From an uncultured Bacteroidota bacterium (GTDB taxonomy: Bacteria > Bacteroidota > Bacteroidia > Chitinophagales > S012-47), in contig CAJXXO010000030.1 in NCBI GenBank assembly GCA_913062655.1, positions 1-14,891 of the forward strand: a stretch of DNA of 14,891 nt. Direction: 5' to 3'. The translations under genes were made by a program, and so were the position numbers. The notes under the pieces are model-generated. The model did not search any database, was not told the origin of the DNA, and saw nothing but the letters and a program-made list of their open reading frames with translations. Shown here in pieces: positions 6,410-14,296 of the stretch; within the stretch, counting starts at the first letter, position 1; each line of letters begins with the position of its first letter.

Positions 6410-6970
6410 ATGAATCGCCTTATTGCGTTTAGCGGCCTGCTGCTGTTGTCACTCAGCTTACAGGCTCAAACACCGGCTGAATTATTTGAGTCGCAGCTCT
6501 TGCAACAGATCAATGCACTAAATGTGCAGACCTATGCACCCTCGGGCGCTCCGGTAGCCCGTCAGTACCAGTCGGGGTATCGCAACGAGGGAACCATTGA
6601 ACAGGTGCAGCAGCAGGGTGCGGCCAACACGGCCTTACTCATTCAGTCGGGGCAGCTACAGCAAGCTACCATGCAAATGACCGGTGCCGGTAATGAGGCA
6701 GCCGTCATTCAAGAGGGCGCTCGCCAACAGTACCACTTGCAGCTCCATGGTGATCATATTGAAACACAGATCTTACAGCAGGGCTACAACAACAGCATCG
6801 ACCAGACGCTTGCCGTTGATGGCCTCTCCTACACCTTGGTGCAGCAAGGCAACCACAATACCATCCGGCAAGAAGAAACCGACCCAACCGCTGCTACCGG
6901 TATCATGATCCGCCAACAAGGTAATGGGATGAAACTGATCATCCGAAATAGCACGCCTCTCACCCCCTAA
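6410..6970 (+). CDS. csgB: CsgB-like curli nucleator (paralogue 2)
   Basis: Probable second curli nucleator, 186 residues. ATG 6410 is chosen because it opens a clean signal peptide (MNRLIAFSG… to QAQ, about residue 20); an upstream in-frame GTG lies inside the terminator hairpin. The mature protein follows the other CsgB-like product closely: the F-E-x-Q-L-L-x-Q-[IL]-N-x-L-N segment, NTALLIQ[NS]G, GAGN-x-A, [TQ]QVLQQG/TQILQQG, VDGL-x-Y, VQQG-x-x-NTI, and the final IMIRQQGNGMKLIIRNS, which resembles the Arg-containing last repeat of E. coli CsgB. Turns have more Gln and fewer Asn than in paralogue 1. Like paralogue 1 it lies directly downstream of a long curlin gene and a competing-hairpin terminator, so the curlin-terminator-CsgB unit seems duplicated as a block. 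Confidence 0.72.
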   Translation: MNRLIAFSGLLLLSLSLQAQTPAELFESQLLQQINALNVQTYAPSGAPVARQYQSGYRNEGTIEQVQQQGAANTALLIQSGQLQQATMQMTGAGNEAAVIQEGARQQYHLQLHGDHIETQILQQGYNNSIDQTLAVDGLSYTLVQQGNHNTIRQEETDPTAATGIMIRQQGNGMKLIIRNSTPLTP

Positions 6971-7067
6971 GCCGCTACCTACACCCCCAAACGGTCAGCC
7001 AATTGTTAATTTGCCCAACAAAATGGCTATCCTTCCGTAATACCGCAAGAATCCCCTACATATTTGA

Positions 7068-7075
7068 TAAATTTG
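7068..7075 (+). promoter_or_regulatory. Possible -7 element before csgF
   Basis: TAAATTTG is an exact match to TAnnTTTG and would start transcription about 40 bases before the csgF ATG. No TTG lies at the expected distance upstream (about 7044-7049 reads GCAAG), so this is weaker than the promoters before curlins B and C. It would make the csgF-csgG-csgH-lipoprotein operon separate from the subunit genes. Confidence 0.4.
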
Positions 7076-7121
7076 GCAAGGTATATTGTCACTGATTTAT
7101 ACACCACGTAAACCTGCGGCT

Positions 7122-7541
7122 ATGCGATGGACACTTACGATACTCTTGATTTTTGGATTCGGTGCAGCACTGATGGCACAAGACTTTGTGTACCGTCCCA
7201 CCAATCCGGCATTTGGCGGTGAAGTCTTCAACCACCAATGGATGCTCAGCAACGCCAATGCGCAGAACACCATTCAAGACCCTAATCAGCAAGATTTTGA
7301 TGATCGCTTTAATCGTGATCCTTTGCAAGACTTTCAAGACCAGCTCAACCGCCAGATACTAAATCAGATCAGCTCCTCCATCATTGGCAATCAGTTTAAC
7401 AATGTGAACGGCATAGACGATGGCACCTACGTGTTTGGCAACTATCAAATTGATGTAGGTACCACCGGTGAAGGTATATCTGTTGTTATTGTAGACAATT
7501 CGACCGGTAATTCCACTGAGGTGGTTGTGCCGGTATTCTAA
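7122..7541 (+). CDS. csgF: Curli assembly factor CsgF
   Basis: Outer-surface assembly factor that inserts its N terminus into the CsgG channel and couples secretion to CsgB nucleation. The 139-residue product starts at ATG 7122, which gives a signal peptide ending at MAQ (residue 20). Immediately after it comes the conserved insertion segment FVYRPTNPAFGG, comparable to FQFRNPNFGG of E. coli CsgF, then LSNANAQN (E. coli LNSAQAQN), a Gln-rich helix (about residues 68-90, DFQDQLNRQILNQISSSI) and a C-terminal beta region (GTYVFGNYQIDV…VVIVDNSTG). Length is normal for the family. csgG follows after 10 bases. Confidence 0.95.
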   Translation: MRWTLTILLIFGFGAALMAQDFVYRPTNPAFGGEVFNHQWMLSNANAQNTIQDPNQQDFDDRFNRDPLQDFQDQLNRQILNQISSSIIGNQFNNVNGIDDGTYVFGNYQIDVGTTGEGISVVIVDNSTGNSTEVVVPVF

Positions 7542-7551
7542 ACCCAGCAGC

Positions 7552-8985
7552 ATGTGGCATAGTATTCGACAACATGGACTGGCAGTGGTATGGCTGCGGG
7601 TATTGGCGGGCTGCGGCTCTTATGTGAGCCAGCCGCTGGAGGTGCAAAAAGCACGGCTGGGCCCCGTTACGCCAGAATATGAGGAACTGAAATCCCTGCC
7701 CGAGCCCATCGAGGCGATACCCGTGGCGGTCTACAAATTTAGAGACCAAACCGGCCAGTACAAGCCATCCGAGCTGGGCAACAACTGGTCCACTGCCATC
7801 ACACAAGGGGCTACAACAATACTTAACCGGGTACTGGAAGAGTCAGGTTGGTTTCAACCGATAGAACGTGAGAACATCAGCAACTTGCTGAATGAACGAA
7901 AGATCATTCGCAGTAGCCGGGAACAATACAATGACCCCTCCCCATTACCGCCCTTGCTATTTGCCGGTATTATCCTGGAAGGGGGTATCATCAGCTACGA
8001 AGCCAATGTATTGACCGGTGGGGCCGGTATTCGGTACTTCGGTGCCGGTGCCAGTGGCCAATACCGGGAAGATCGCATTACCGTCTACCTGCGGGCGGTG
8101 TCTACCAAAAACGGACGCATCCTGAAAACGGTGTACACCACGAAGACCCTCCTATCGCAAATGGTGGATGTGGGCCTCTTTCGCTATGTGGAGTTCAAGC
8201 GACTGTTAGAAGCCGAGACTGGATTTACCTACAACGAGCCTACAGAGATGGCCGTAACTGCCGCCATCGAAAAGGCGGTGTATAGCTTAGTGGTAGAAGG
8301 CATTTTGGATGGTTATTGGGACCTGAAGAATCCGGCTGACCTGTCTTCTGATGCCATTGTGGATTACCTGAATGAGAAGCGGGAAAATGTTGAGATCGAT
8401 TACCTGGGTCGCAAGTTGGAAAAACGCAGGGATGCAGTGCATGTAGGGGTATCCACCGGCACCAGCATTTATGAGGGCGATTACCCCTCAGCCCGTCCGC
8501 AACCGTTGGGCGCCATTACCCTCGGTGCTCGCCTCTCTGAGGCTACCGACCTGACGGCACAAATCAGTCACTTCAATTTGTTGACCGACAATTTTGTGGA
8601 TGGCAACTATACAGCCGGAGATCTTTCTCTGGTGGTTCGGTTGCTGCCATATGACCGGTTTACCCCCTACTTCTCCCTGGGGGGTGGCGCTATTTTCGAG
8701 CATCGTAATGACTTGGAAGATATTGACCCCAGCCGCTGGATAGGAAAAGTGAATGCGAGTCTGGGGGGCGAGTATATGGTGTCCCCAAAATTTGGGGTGC
8801 AGGTATCCGGTATGTACAATTACCTGTTTTCTGATGAATTGGATGGTTTGGATCGCGGTTTGCTGAATGATGTGTACTGGGGCGGTCAGATTGGCTTCAA
8901 GTACTACTTCAATTTGTTGGGGAAGAAAGAGAAAGACCCCAACGAAGGCCAGGTACCTGATCTCCCTGATTTAGAGAACCCGTAA
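7552..8985 (+). CDS. csgG: Curli secretion channel lipoprotein CsgG with a C-terminal beta-barrel domain
   Basis: Outer-membrane channel through which unfolded curlins leave the cell; E. coli CsgG is a nonamer forming a 36-strand barrel. ATG 7552 gives a lipoprotein signal with lipobox LAGC (Cys21), although the hydrophobic part is short and carries an Arg at 16. The CsgG core (about 21-283) is clear: RDQTGQYKPS, SGWFQPIER, LLNERKIIRSSREQ, EGGIISYEAN, GGAGIRYFGAGASGQYRED, RLLEAETGFTYNEPTE, DGYWDLKNP. In the constriction loop the segment reads GNNWST where E. coli has ASNFST, so Asn is kept, Phe56 becomes Trp (W79 here), and the position near Tyr51 is Ser/Glu with one residue inserted. Residues about 290-468 are an added domain of alternating beta strands ending in FKYYFNL, like a small eight-strand outer-membrane barrel. 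A charged, Pro-rich tail ends the protein. Confidence 0.95.
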   Translation: MWHSIRQHGLAVVWLRVLAGCGSYVSQPLEVQKARLGPVTPEYEELKSLPEPIEAIPVAVYKFRDQTGQYKPSELGNNWSTAITQGATTILNRVLEESGWFQPIERENISNLLNERKIIRSSREQYNDPSPLPPLLFAGIILEGGIISYEANVLTGGAGIRYFGAGASGQYREDRITVYLRAVSTKNGRILKTVYTTKTLLSQMVDVGLFRYVEFKRLLEAETGFTYNEPTEMAVTAAIEKAVYSLVVEGILDGYWDLKNPADLSSDAIVDYLNEKRENVEIDYLGRKLEKRRDAVHVGVSTGTSIYEGDYPSARPQPLGAITLGARLSEATDLTAQISHFNLLTDNFVDGNYTAGDLSLVVRLLPYDRFTPYFSLGGGAIFEHRNDLEDIDPSRWIGKVNASLGGEYMVSPKFGVQVSGMYNYLFSDELDGLDRGLLNDVYWGGQIGFKYYFNLLGKKEKDPNEGQVPDLPDLENP

Positions 8986-8997
8986 AAACCAGATACT

Positions 8998-9429
8998 ATG
9001 AAAGCTTTATTAGCCCTTGCTTTGCTGCCCTTGTGGATGACGTTTCTACCGGAAGCTGACCCCGGCTGTGAAGAACAAAACGAACGTCAAACCATGAATG
9101 TATCAGCCGATAGCACGGAGGAGTGCGGTGCCGCCATCGTGTATACCATAGAGGACAACATGATCAACATTCAAGGCACGTACCAGAACAGTGGATCCGA
9201 TGCCATGCAGGTGCGCTACAAGTTAATCACAGAAAAAAAGGGGGCTTCCGGCACTTCGTCCAATAGCCAGGGAGGGTCCGGTATGGCACAGCCGGGCGAG
9301 ACCGTGTCGCTCTCCAAGGTAGGACTTGACTATCACCCTGATAACCACTATGAAATCACGCTGCGTATCCTGAATGATGAGGGGGAAGTGATTTGCGAGA
9401 CACAGAAAACCATTAGCAACGAGAAATAA
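8998..9429 (+). CDS. csgH: CsgH-like curli chaperone/amyloid inhibitor
   Basis: Probable periplasmic protein that prevents premature curlin aggregation. CsgH, known from alphaproteobacteria, has an immunoglobulin-like fold and does the job of enterobacterial CsgC. The 143-residue product has an N-terminal hydrophobic signal (about residues 1-20) and a single beta-rich domain (about 43-140) with the CsgH-type run Y-K-L-x-x-E-K-K-G-x-S-G-x-S (residues 74-87), SQGG, then a P-G-E-x-V-x-L-S turn (99-106) and a C-terminal strand HYEITLRILNDEGEV. Cysteines occur at 24, 43 and 133; there is no CsgC-type CxC pair. It begins 12 bases after csgG stops, inside the export operon. Family assignment is from motif memory and would benefit from a profile search. 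Confidence 0.75.
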   Translation: MKALLALALLPLWMTFLPEADPGCEEQNERQTMNVSADSTEECGAAIVYTIEDNMINIQGTYQNSGSDAMQVRYKLITEKKGASGTSSNSQGGSGMAQPGETVSLSKVGLDYHPDNHYEITLRILNDEGEVICETQKTISNEK

Positions 9430-9439
9430 AACGCACAAT

Positions 9440-10915
9440 ATGCGCTGGATGCTACGCCTGTTAGGGGCCATTTTAGTCTTTGGTACATTTACCGCCTGCG
9501 ATGACAACGTGGAGGTACAGTTGTACGGTGATGTAAAGGGGGTAGTGCTTTCTGCCGACCAGGAGCCCATTGCTAACGCATCTATTTCCAGTAATCCAGC
9601 CTCATCTACCGTGCTGACCGACAGCCTGGGTGAATTTTTGCTGGAGAATGTAACCGCTGGCGATGTGAGTGTTACGGCTAAAAAAACCGGCTTTACCACT
9701 ACCGCTGTAACGGTGAATGTGATCGATGGCGCTACCATTGATGTAACGATTACCATGACCATCAGCTCTACCGTAGTTGACCCAGCGGTGGAAGTAACAC
9801 CTGACCCCGTTGATGGCGCAACAGATCAGCCTTTGCAGGATACAGTGCGATGGAGCTTACCGGATGCGGAGGATTACACCTATGATGTCCTACTTTACGA
9901 ATCCAACAGCTCGAACCAATATTTTCTTACCCAGGATATAGCGGATACGTTTGCTGTCTATGAAAACCTGAGGTTTGGTACCACCTACTTTTGGCAAGTC
10001 CTGATTAAAGAGAGCGGTACGGTTGTAGCACGAAGTGATGTATTCAATTTCAGCACCATCGCCTTCCCCGATCATCGCTTCCGTTTTGCCCGCCTGGATG
10101 GGGGCGACTATGATGTCTTTTCCAGTGATTCGGCTGAAACAACGGTCACTAATCTAACCACCGGCAGTGGCTCGTTTGACTATATGCCGCGACTGAGTCC
10201 GACACGCGACCGGATTGCCTTTACGTCCAATCGTGATTTTGCTCCGCATGTCTACACGATGCGCAAATCGGGTGTGGACGTGCAAAAGGTGACCCCCCTA
10301 CCGGTAGCGGGTAACCACAACCAGGGCGAAGGGTATTGCTGGTCGCCCAATAGTGCACAGATACTATTCTGCCACTACGATCGCTTGCTGCTGGTGAATC
10401 GGGATGGCTCGGGGCTGACACAATTGGCCACCGCACCGCCCAACCGCCACTTCAAGGCGGTAGACTGGAATGGTATAACCGATAAAATCATCGTGCAGAC
10501 CAGTGGGGTAAATGTGTATGACAGCGAATTCTACATCATGGATGAAGATGGTAGCAATATGCAGTTGCTGACCGGTAATGATCCGGGCCGGCTGGAGAGC
10601 CCTTCTTTTTCGATCACTGGTGATGAGGTGTTGTACACGTATGACGTGTCGGGCTTCAATAGTCCTGATGGACGGCAGCTCGATGCCCGCATTTTCCTCA
10701 TGAATAGCGACAGCACCAACGTGCGCGACTTGTCTGGCAACAAACCGGCCGGCACCAACGATTTGTATCCGCGCTTTTCACCCGATGGCGCTTCCGTCAT
10801 ATTTGTCAATACGTCCAACACGGGTATTGAACCGCAGGACATTTACATAATGGACTTGAGCGGTAATAACCGTACCCTGTTGTTCAGGAATGCTACCATG
10901 CCGGATTGGTTTTAA
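9440..10915 (+). CDS. Surface-type lipoprotein: CarboxypepD_reg-like, Fn3-like and TolB-like propeller domains
   Basis: Uncharacterised 491-residue lipoprotein in the export operon, starting 10 bases after csgH. Lipobox FTAC places the lipidated Cys at 20, followed by Asp-Asp-Asn-Val-Glu; acidic residues right after the Cys resemble the lipoprotein export signal that sends Bacteroidota lipoproteins to the cell surface. Domains in order: a carboxypeptidase-regulatory-like beta sandwich (about 30-110: GVVLSADQEPIANASI, TDSLGEFLLENV, TAKKTGF); a fibronectin-III-like domain (about 115-205: DPVDGATDQPL, FGTTYFWQV); and a six-blade propeller (about 208-491) with TolB/PD40-type repeats (PRLSPTRDRIAFTSNRD, WSPNSAQILF, FYIMDEDGSNMQLL, PRFSPDGASVIFV, IYIMDLSGNN) closed by MPDWF. 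No catalytic residues are evident; a binding or scaffolding role is inferred. Confidence 0.85.
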   Translation: MRWMLRLLGAILVFGTFTACDDNVEVQLYGDVKGVVLSADQEPIANASISSNPASSTVLTDSLGEFLLENVTAGDVSVTAKKTGFTTTAVTVNVIDGATIDVTITMTISSTVVDPAVEVTPDPVDGATDQPLQDTVRWSLPDAEDYTYDVLLYESNSSNQYFLTQDIADTFAVYENLRFGTTYFWQVLIKESGTVVARSDVFNFSTIAFPDHRFRFARLDGGDYDVFSSDSAETTVTNLTTGSGSFDYMPRLSPTRDRIAFTSNRDFAPHVYTMRKSGVDVQKVTPLPVAGNHNQGEGYCWSPNSAQILFCHYDRLLLVNRDGSGLTQLATAPPNRHFKAVDWNGITDKIIVQTSGVNVYDSEFYIMDEDGSNMQLLTGNDPGRLESPSFSITGDEVLYTYDVSGFNSPDGRQLDARIFLMNSDSTNVRDLSGNKPAGTNDLYPRFSPDGASVIFVNTSNTGIEPQDIYIMDLSGNNRTLLFRNATMPDWF

Positions 10916-10966
10916 ATTCGGAGCCCTTGTCAAGTATCTAGTGGATGTTGGCTATTTTAGCTAACA

Positions 10967-11896
10967 GTGTCTGGGCTATTGTTGCATAGAATTGATGAGG
11001 TACAGCTTAATTTCTCGCCTGATGGCTTGTTGATCCTCAATATCTGTTTGGGCTTTATCATGTTTGGTGTGGCCCTCGAGCTCAAATTGGATTATTTCAA
11101 AGCGGTTTTTACCCGTCCACGCGCCTTGCTGACAGGGGTGCTTTCACAATTCATTTTGCTGCCCTTCATTACCTTTCTCCTGACCTTAGTGATTGCGCCT
11201 TTCCCCTCTATGGCGCTGGGGATGATCCTGGTCGCTGCTTGTCCGGGGGGTAACATCTCGAACTTTATCAGCCTGATGGCAAAGGGGAATGTGGCCCTAA
11301 GTGTGGGCCTCACCGCTATTGCTACCCTAAGCGCTATCGTAGTGACACCCCTGAATTTCTCCCTCTATGGGTATTTGCACCCGGAGACACAATCGATACT
11401 GAAAGCCATTCACCTCAATCCGGTTGATATGGTGCAAACCGTAGTACTGCTGTTGGGCCTGCCTATGGCGCTCGGCATTTGGGTGGCTAACCAATATCCG
11501 GGCCTTACACAGCGCATCTCCCGCCCCATCAAGATTCTGTCGATCCTATTCTTTGCCGGCTTTGTGGTGATTGCCTTTGCGCAAAACTTTACCTTTTTCC
11601 TCGATTATATTGAGTTGGTATTTGTGCTGGTATTACTACACAATGCCACAGCCCTTTTTACCGGCTATCTAACCAGCCGTGTCGCGCGCCTGGATGAGGC
11701 ACAAACCCGCTCCATCACCATTGAGACCGGTATTCAGAATTCCGGCCTGGCGCTTATCCTCATCTTCAATTTTTTTGATGGTATGGGCGGCATGGCCATT
11801 ATTGCTGCCTGGTGGGGTATTTGGCATATTCTGGCCGGGTTGAGTATCGCTTCCATCTGGTCGCGTTTTCCCATGTACCAAAAGGCCACCTCGTGA
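10967..11896 (+). CDS. Bile acid:sodium symporter (BASS) family transporter
   Basis: Inner-membrane sodium-coupled transporter, 309 residues with about nine or ten hydrophobic segments. Family marks are the crossover motif AACPGGNISNFISLMAKGN (residues 90-108) with the following ALSVGLTAIATLSAIVVTP, and the second motif IETGIQNSGLAL (252-263); these sites bind sodium and substrate in BASS proteins. The substrate cannot be told; bacterial members carry bile acids, pantoate, keto acids or other organic anions. GTG 10967 is chosen because a TAG at 10958-10960 blocks any earlier start in frame and no ATG occurs before the first membrane segment. The stop overlaps the next gene (GTGA), so the two are translationally coupled. 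Confidence 0.9.
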   Translation: MSGLLLHRIDEVQLNFSPDGLLILNICLGFIMFGVALELKLDYFKAVFTRPRALLTGVLSQFILLPFITFLLTLVIAPFPSMALGMILVAACPGGNISNFISLMAKGNVALSVGLTAIATLSAIVVTPLNFSLYGYLHPETQSILKAIHLNPVDMVQTVVLLLGLPMALGIWVANQYPGLTQRISRPIKILSILFFAGFVVIAFAQNFTFFLDYIELVFVLVLLHNATALFTGYLTSRVARLDEAQTRSITIETGIQNSGLALILIFNFFDGMGGMAIIAAWWGIWHILAGLSIASIWSRFPMYQKATS

Positions 11897-13113
11897 AGTA
11901 TGATGCCAGATGGGTAGAGTGGCTACGGACAAACCTGATCCTGGGGCTGCGTCTATTCTATGCCGGCATTACGGTGGAGGGACAGGAGCATGTGCCAAAG
12001 GAAGGGCCGGTCATCCTGGCCAGCAATCACAACAATGCTGTGCTGGACGCGCTTATCCTCGGGTTTTTTTCTGGTGGCAGAAGGCCGGGTTTTCTCACCC
12101 GGGCTGATGTGTTTAAGCGTCCGTTGTTGCGAAAGTTCTTCACTGCGCTGCGGATGATTCCGGTCTATCGTGTACGCGATAACGTGGACATCAAAACGGC
12201 CAATAATGCCACTTTCGACCAGGTAGCGCAGTGGCTGGCCAAAGGACAGTCGGCTATCATCTTTCCGGAAGGCGATAAGGGCCACGATTTCCACTTGTTA
12301 CCCCTGAAGAAGGGCACGGCCCGTATGGCTTTCCACGCGTTGCCAGACCTGACTCAAGACTTGTATATCGTACCAGCGGGCATCACCTACGAGCAGTTGC
12401 ACACGGTGCGCAAACGGGTGATCATTCGTTATGGCGAGCCTATTCGCGTCCATGACTACTGGGCCGCCTATCAGCAGCACCCCGACCTGACCCTTAAGGC
12501 ACTGACAAATGATTTGCAGGCGGCTATTGAGCGGCTAATGTGGCACGTACCCTCTGCTGATGTGCCACTGATACGGTGGTGGGTAGACAGTCAGCGGTCG
12601 GGCGCTTACCGTGATCGAGTGGCTAAGGCTTTCCACTGGTGGCACGCCATGGCGGAGGAAGAGCGCCTGGCCTGGCGGGAACGGATTGCGCAGTGGCGTA
12701 TAGCAAATGTATATCCTACCGCTGTTGGTCGTTCGTTTCCTGTCGGAGCGCTCGTGGCAGCCCTCTTGCTCGGACCGCTGGTGTTGGAGGGGCTCTTGTG
12801 GTTGGTGTTGCCGTTCTTTGTGCCCTCCTGGTTGGCAGAGCGGATGAGTGGTCATCCCCACTTTCATACCTCCATTCGTTTTGGGCTCTTGTGGTTGTGC
12901 TTTCCGCTCTTTTCCCTGCTGCAGGGAGGCTTGCTCTTTTGGTTGTTGCCCGGCCCTTGGAGCTGGCTGGCTATAGCCGTTGTCTTCTTACTTCCGGTGC
13001 TGACCTGGCAGTGGTTTCGGGCCATTCGTTCGCTGCAGTGGTGGGCGGCCTGGCAGCGTGTACCCTCTTCGGTACGAGCCGATGTGGAGGCGGTGCAAGC
13101 TACCCTTTCATAA
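11893..13113 (+). CDS. PlsC-type glycerolipid acyltransferase with C-terminal membrane segments
   Basis: Probable 1-acyl-glycerol-3-phosphate or related acyltransferase of phospholipid synthesis, membrane bound, 406 residues. GTG 11893 is chosen: it overlaps the previous stop in GTGA, and earlier in-frame starts lie within the transporter gene. The catalytic His/Asp motif is NHNNAVLD (H46, D52); five residues lie between His and Asp, the spacing I recall for Bacteroidota members of this family (NHPNSFLD). Other blocks are R-x-IPVYR (87-93), FPEGDKG (124-130) with LKKGTARMA, and IVPAGITYE. After an amphipathic region come four or so hydrophobic segments (about residues 270-385), Trp/Leu-rich, an extension beyond the minimal PlsC fold. 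Its 3' end overlaps dinB, which converges on it. Confidence 0.87.
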   Translation: MKYDARWVEWLRTNLILGLRLFYAGITVEGQEHVPKEGPVILASNHNNAVLDALILGFFSGGRRPGFLTRADVFKRPLLRKFFTALRMIPVYRVRDNVDIKTANNATFDQVAQWLAKGQSAIIFPEGDKGHDFHLLPLKKGTARMAFHALPDLTQDLYIVPAGITYEQLHTVRKRVIIRYGEPIRVHDYWAAYQQHPDLTLKALTNDLQAAIERLMWHVPSADVPLIRWWVDSQRSGAYRDRVAKAFHWWHAMAEEERLAWRERIAQWRIANVYPTAVGRSFPVGALVAALLLGPLVLEGLLWLVLPFFVPSWLAERMSGHPHFHTSIRFGLLWLCFPLFSLLQGGLLFWLLPGPWSWLAIAVVFLLPVLTWQWFRAIRSLQWWAAWQRVPSSVRADVEAVQATLS

Positions 13114-14296
13114 AGGGGTTGATGTCCGGTCGTTGGCGCCCCTCGCCCAATGCTTTGGCCCGAAGTATCGCCTGTGCCCCGTATTTCCGTTTCATGCGAT
13201 CCATGGCCTGGTATAATTGGATTTCCTTTTGCGTGTCGTGAAACAAGTTGATTTGATGGTGTCCTTGTATCAGGTGGCTGAATCGAACCCCCAGCAGCCG
13301 GATGCGCATGCGTCTGTCATACAAACGGTCGAAGAGTTCGATTGCTTTTTGAATCAGCAACTGATCGTTGGCGGTATAGGGAATGGTCAATTGGCGGGTG
13401 ACGGTATCGAAGTTGGCATAGCGCAGCTTGACAGTGATGCAACCGGTGAGGCGCTGTTGCTGTCGTAGCTTGAAGCCCAGTTTCTCGGTCATACCCAACA
13501 GCAGCGACCGCATGCGTTGCACATTGATGGTATCCTGTTCGAAGGTCATCTCGGTGGAGATAGACTTAGCTTCGGTATACGGTACCACGGGCGTATCGTC
13601 AATGGCATTGGCGCGTTGCCAGAGTATCCGCCCCGACTGCCCGAGCAGGCGCTCCATCATGTCGCGGGGGATTTGGCGCAGGGTCATCACATATTGTACC
13701 CCCATGTTGCGCAGGGTGCGATAGGTCTTGTTGCCCACCATAGGAATCTTACGGATGGATAGGGGGTCGAGGAAGGGTCGCTCGGTGCCTTGGGGCACGT
13801 GGAGTTTGCCATTGGGCTTGGCTTCCCCCGTAGCCACCTTGGCGATCATTTTGTTGGTGGAGAGGCCGAAGGATATGGGCAGGCCACTTTCGCGAATGAT
13901 GGTATCGCGTAGCTCCAGGCTCCACTTCCAGTTGCCAAAGAAGCGATCCATGCCGCTGAGGTCGAGGTAAAACTCATCGATGGAAGACTTCTCAAAGCTC
14001 GGGGCGCTATCGCGGATGATGTCGGTAATCAGCCGCGAATAACGGCTGTAGGCTTCCATATCACCCGAGATGATGGTCGCATCCGGGCACAACCGCTTGG
14101 CCATGCGGATCGGCATGGCTGAGTGGACCCCAAACTTGCGCGCTTCGTAGCTGCAAGAGGCGACCACCCCCCGGTCACTGCTGCCGCCAATAATTAGGGG
14201 GAGCCCCCGCAGCCGGCTGTCACGCAGCACCTCTACCGATACGAAGAAGGCATCGAGGTCGAGGTGGAGGACCGTACGTTGCTGCGGTGTCGGCAT
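13100..14296 (-). CDS. dinB: DNA polymerase IV (Y family)
   Basis: Error-prone translesion polymerase, 398 residues, near usual length. Catalytic metal ligands are visible: D13 in HLDLDAFF (with F18 at the steric-gate position) and D107-E108 in SSIDEFYLDLSG. Palm and finger marks include CSYEARKFGVHSAMPIRMAKRLCP and GLSTNKMIAKVA; the thumb has IRKIPMVGNKT; the little-finger region has LRYANFDTVTRQLTIP. QINLF (residues 348-352) fits the QxxLF pattern of sliding-clamp binding, although it lies about 50 residues before the C terminus rather than at the very end. ATG 14296 opens directly before the first catalytic strand. The last 14 bases overlap the acyltransferase gene tail to tail. No SOS box could be recognised upstream. 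Confidence 0.95.
   Translation of the reverse strand: MPTPQQRTVLHLDLDAFFVSVEVLRDSRLRGLPLIIGGSSDRGVVASCSYEARKFGVHSAMPIRMAKRLCPDATIISGDMEAYSRYSRLITDIIRDSAPSFEKSSIDEFYLDLSGMDRFFGNWKWSLELRDTIIRESGLPISFGLSTNKMIAKVATGEAKPNGKLHVPQGTERPFLDPLSIRKIPMVGNKTYRTLRNMGVQYVMTLRQIPRDMMERLLGQSGRILWQRANAIDDTPVVPYTEAKSISTEMTFEQDTINVQRMRSLLLGMTEKLGFKLRQQQRLTGCITVKLRYANFDTVTRQLTIPYTANDQLLIQKAIELFDRLYDRRMRIRLLGVRFSHLIQGHHQINLFHDTQKEIQLYQAMDRMKRKYGAQAILRAKALGEGRQRPDINPFMKG

Noticed and set aside
10945..10989. ATG at 10945 before the BASS transporter gene
   Set aside because: It is in a different frame and reaches a stop after 14 codons; no reason to propose a frameshift because the transporter aligns to its family from the GTG onward.
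13100..13113. Fourteen-base tail-to-tail overlap of the acyltransferase and dinB genes
   Set aside because: Short convergent overlaps are common in compact bacterial genomes and need no special explanation.
12639..13241. Second + frame of about 200 codons across the acyltransferase 3' end
   Set aside because: It overlaps a well-supported acyltransferase in another frame and dinB on the opposite strand, and its composition is low-complexity Gly/Ala/Arg/Val.
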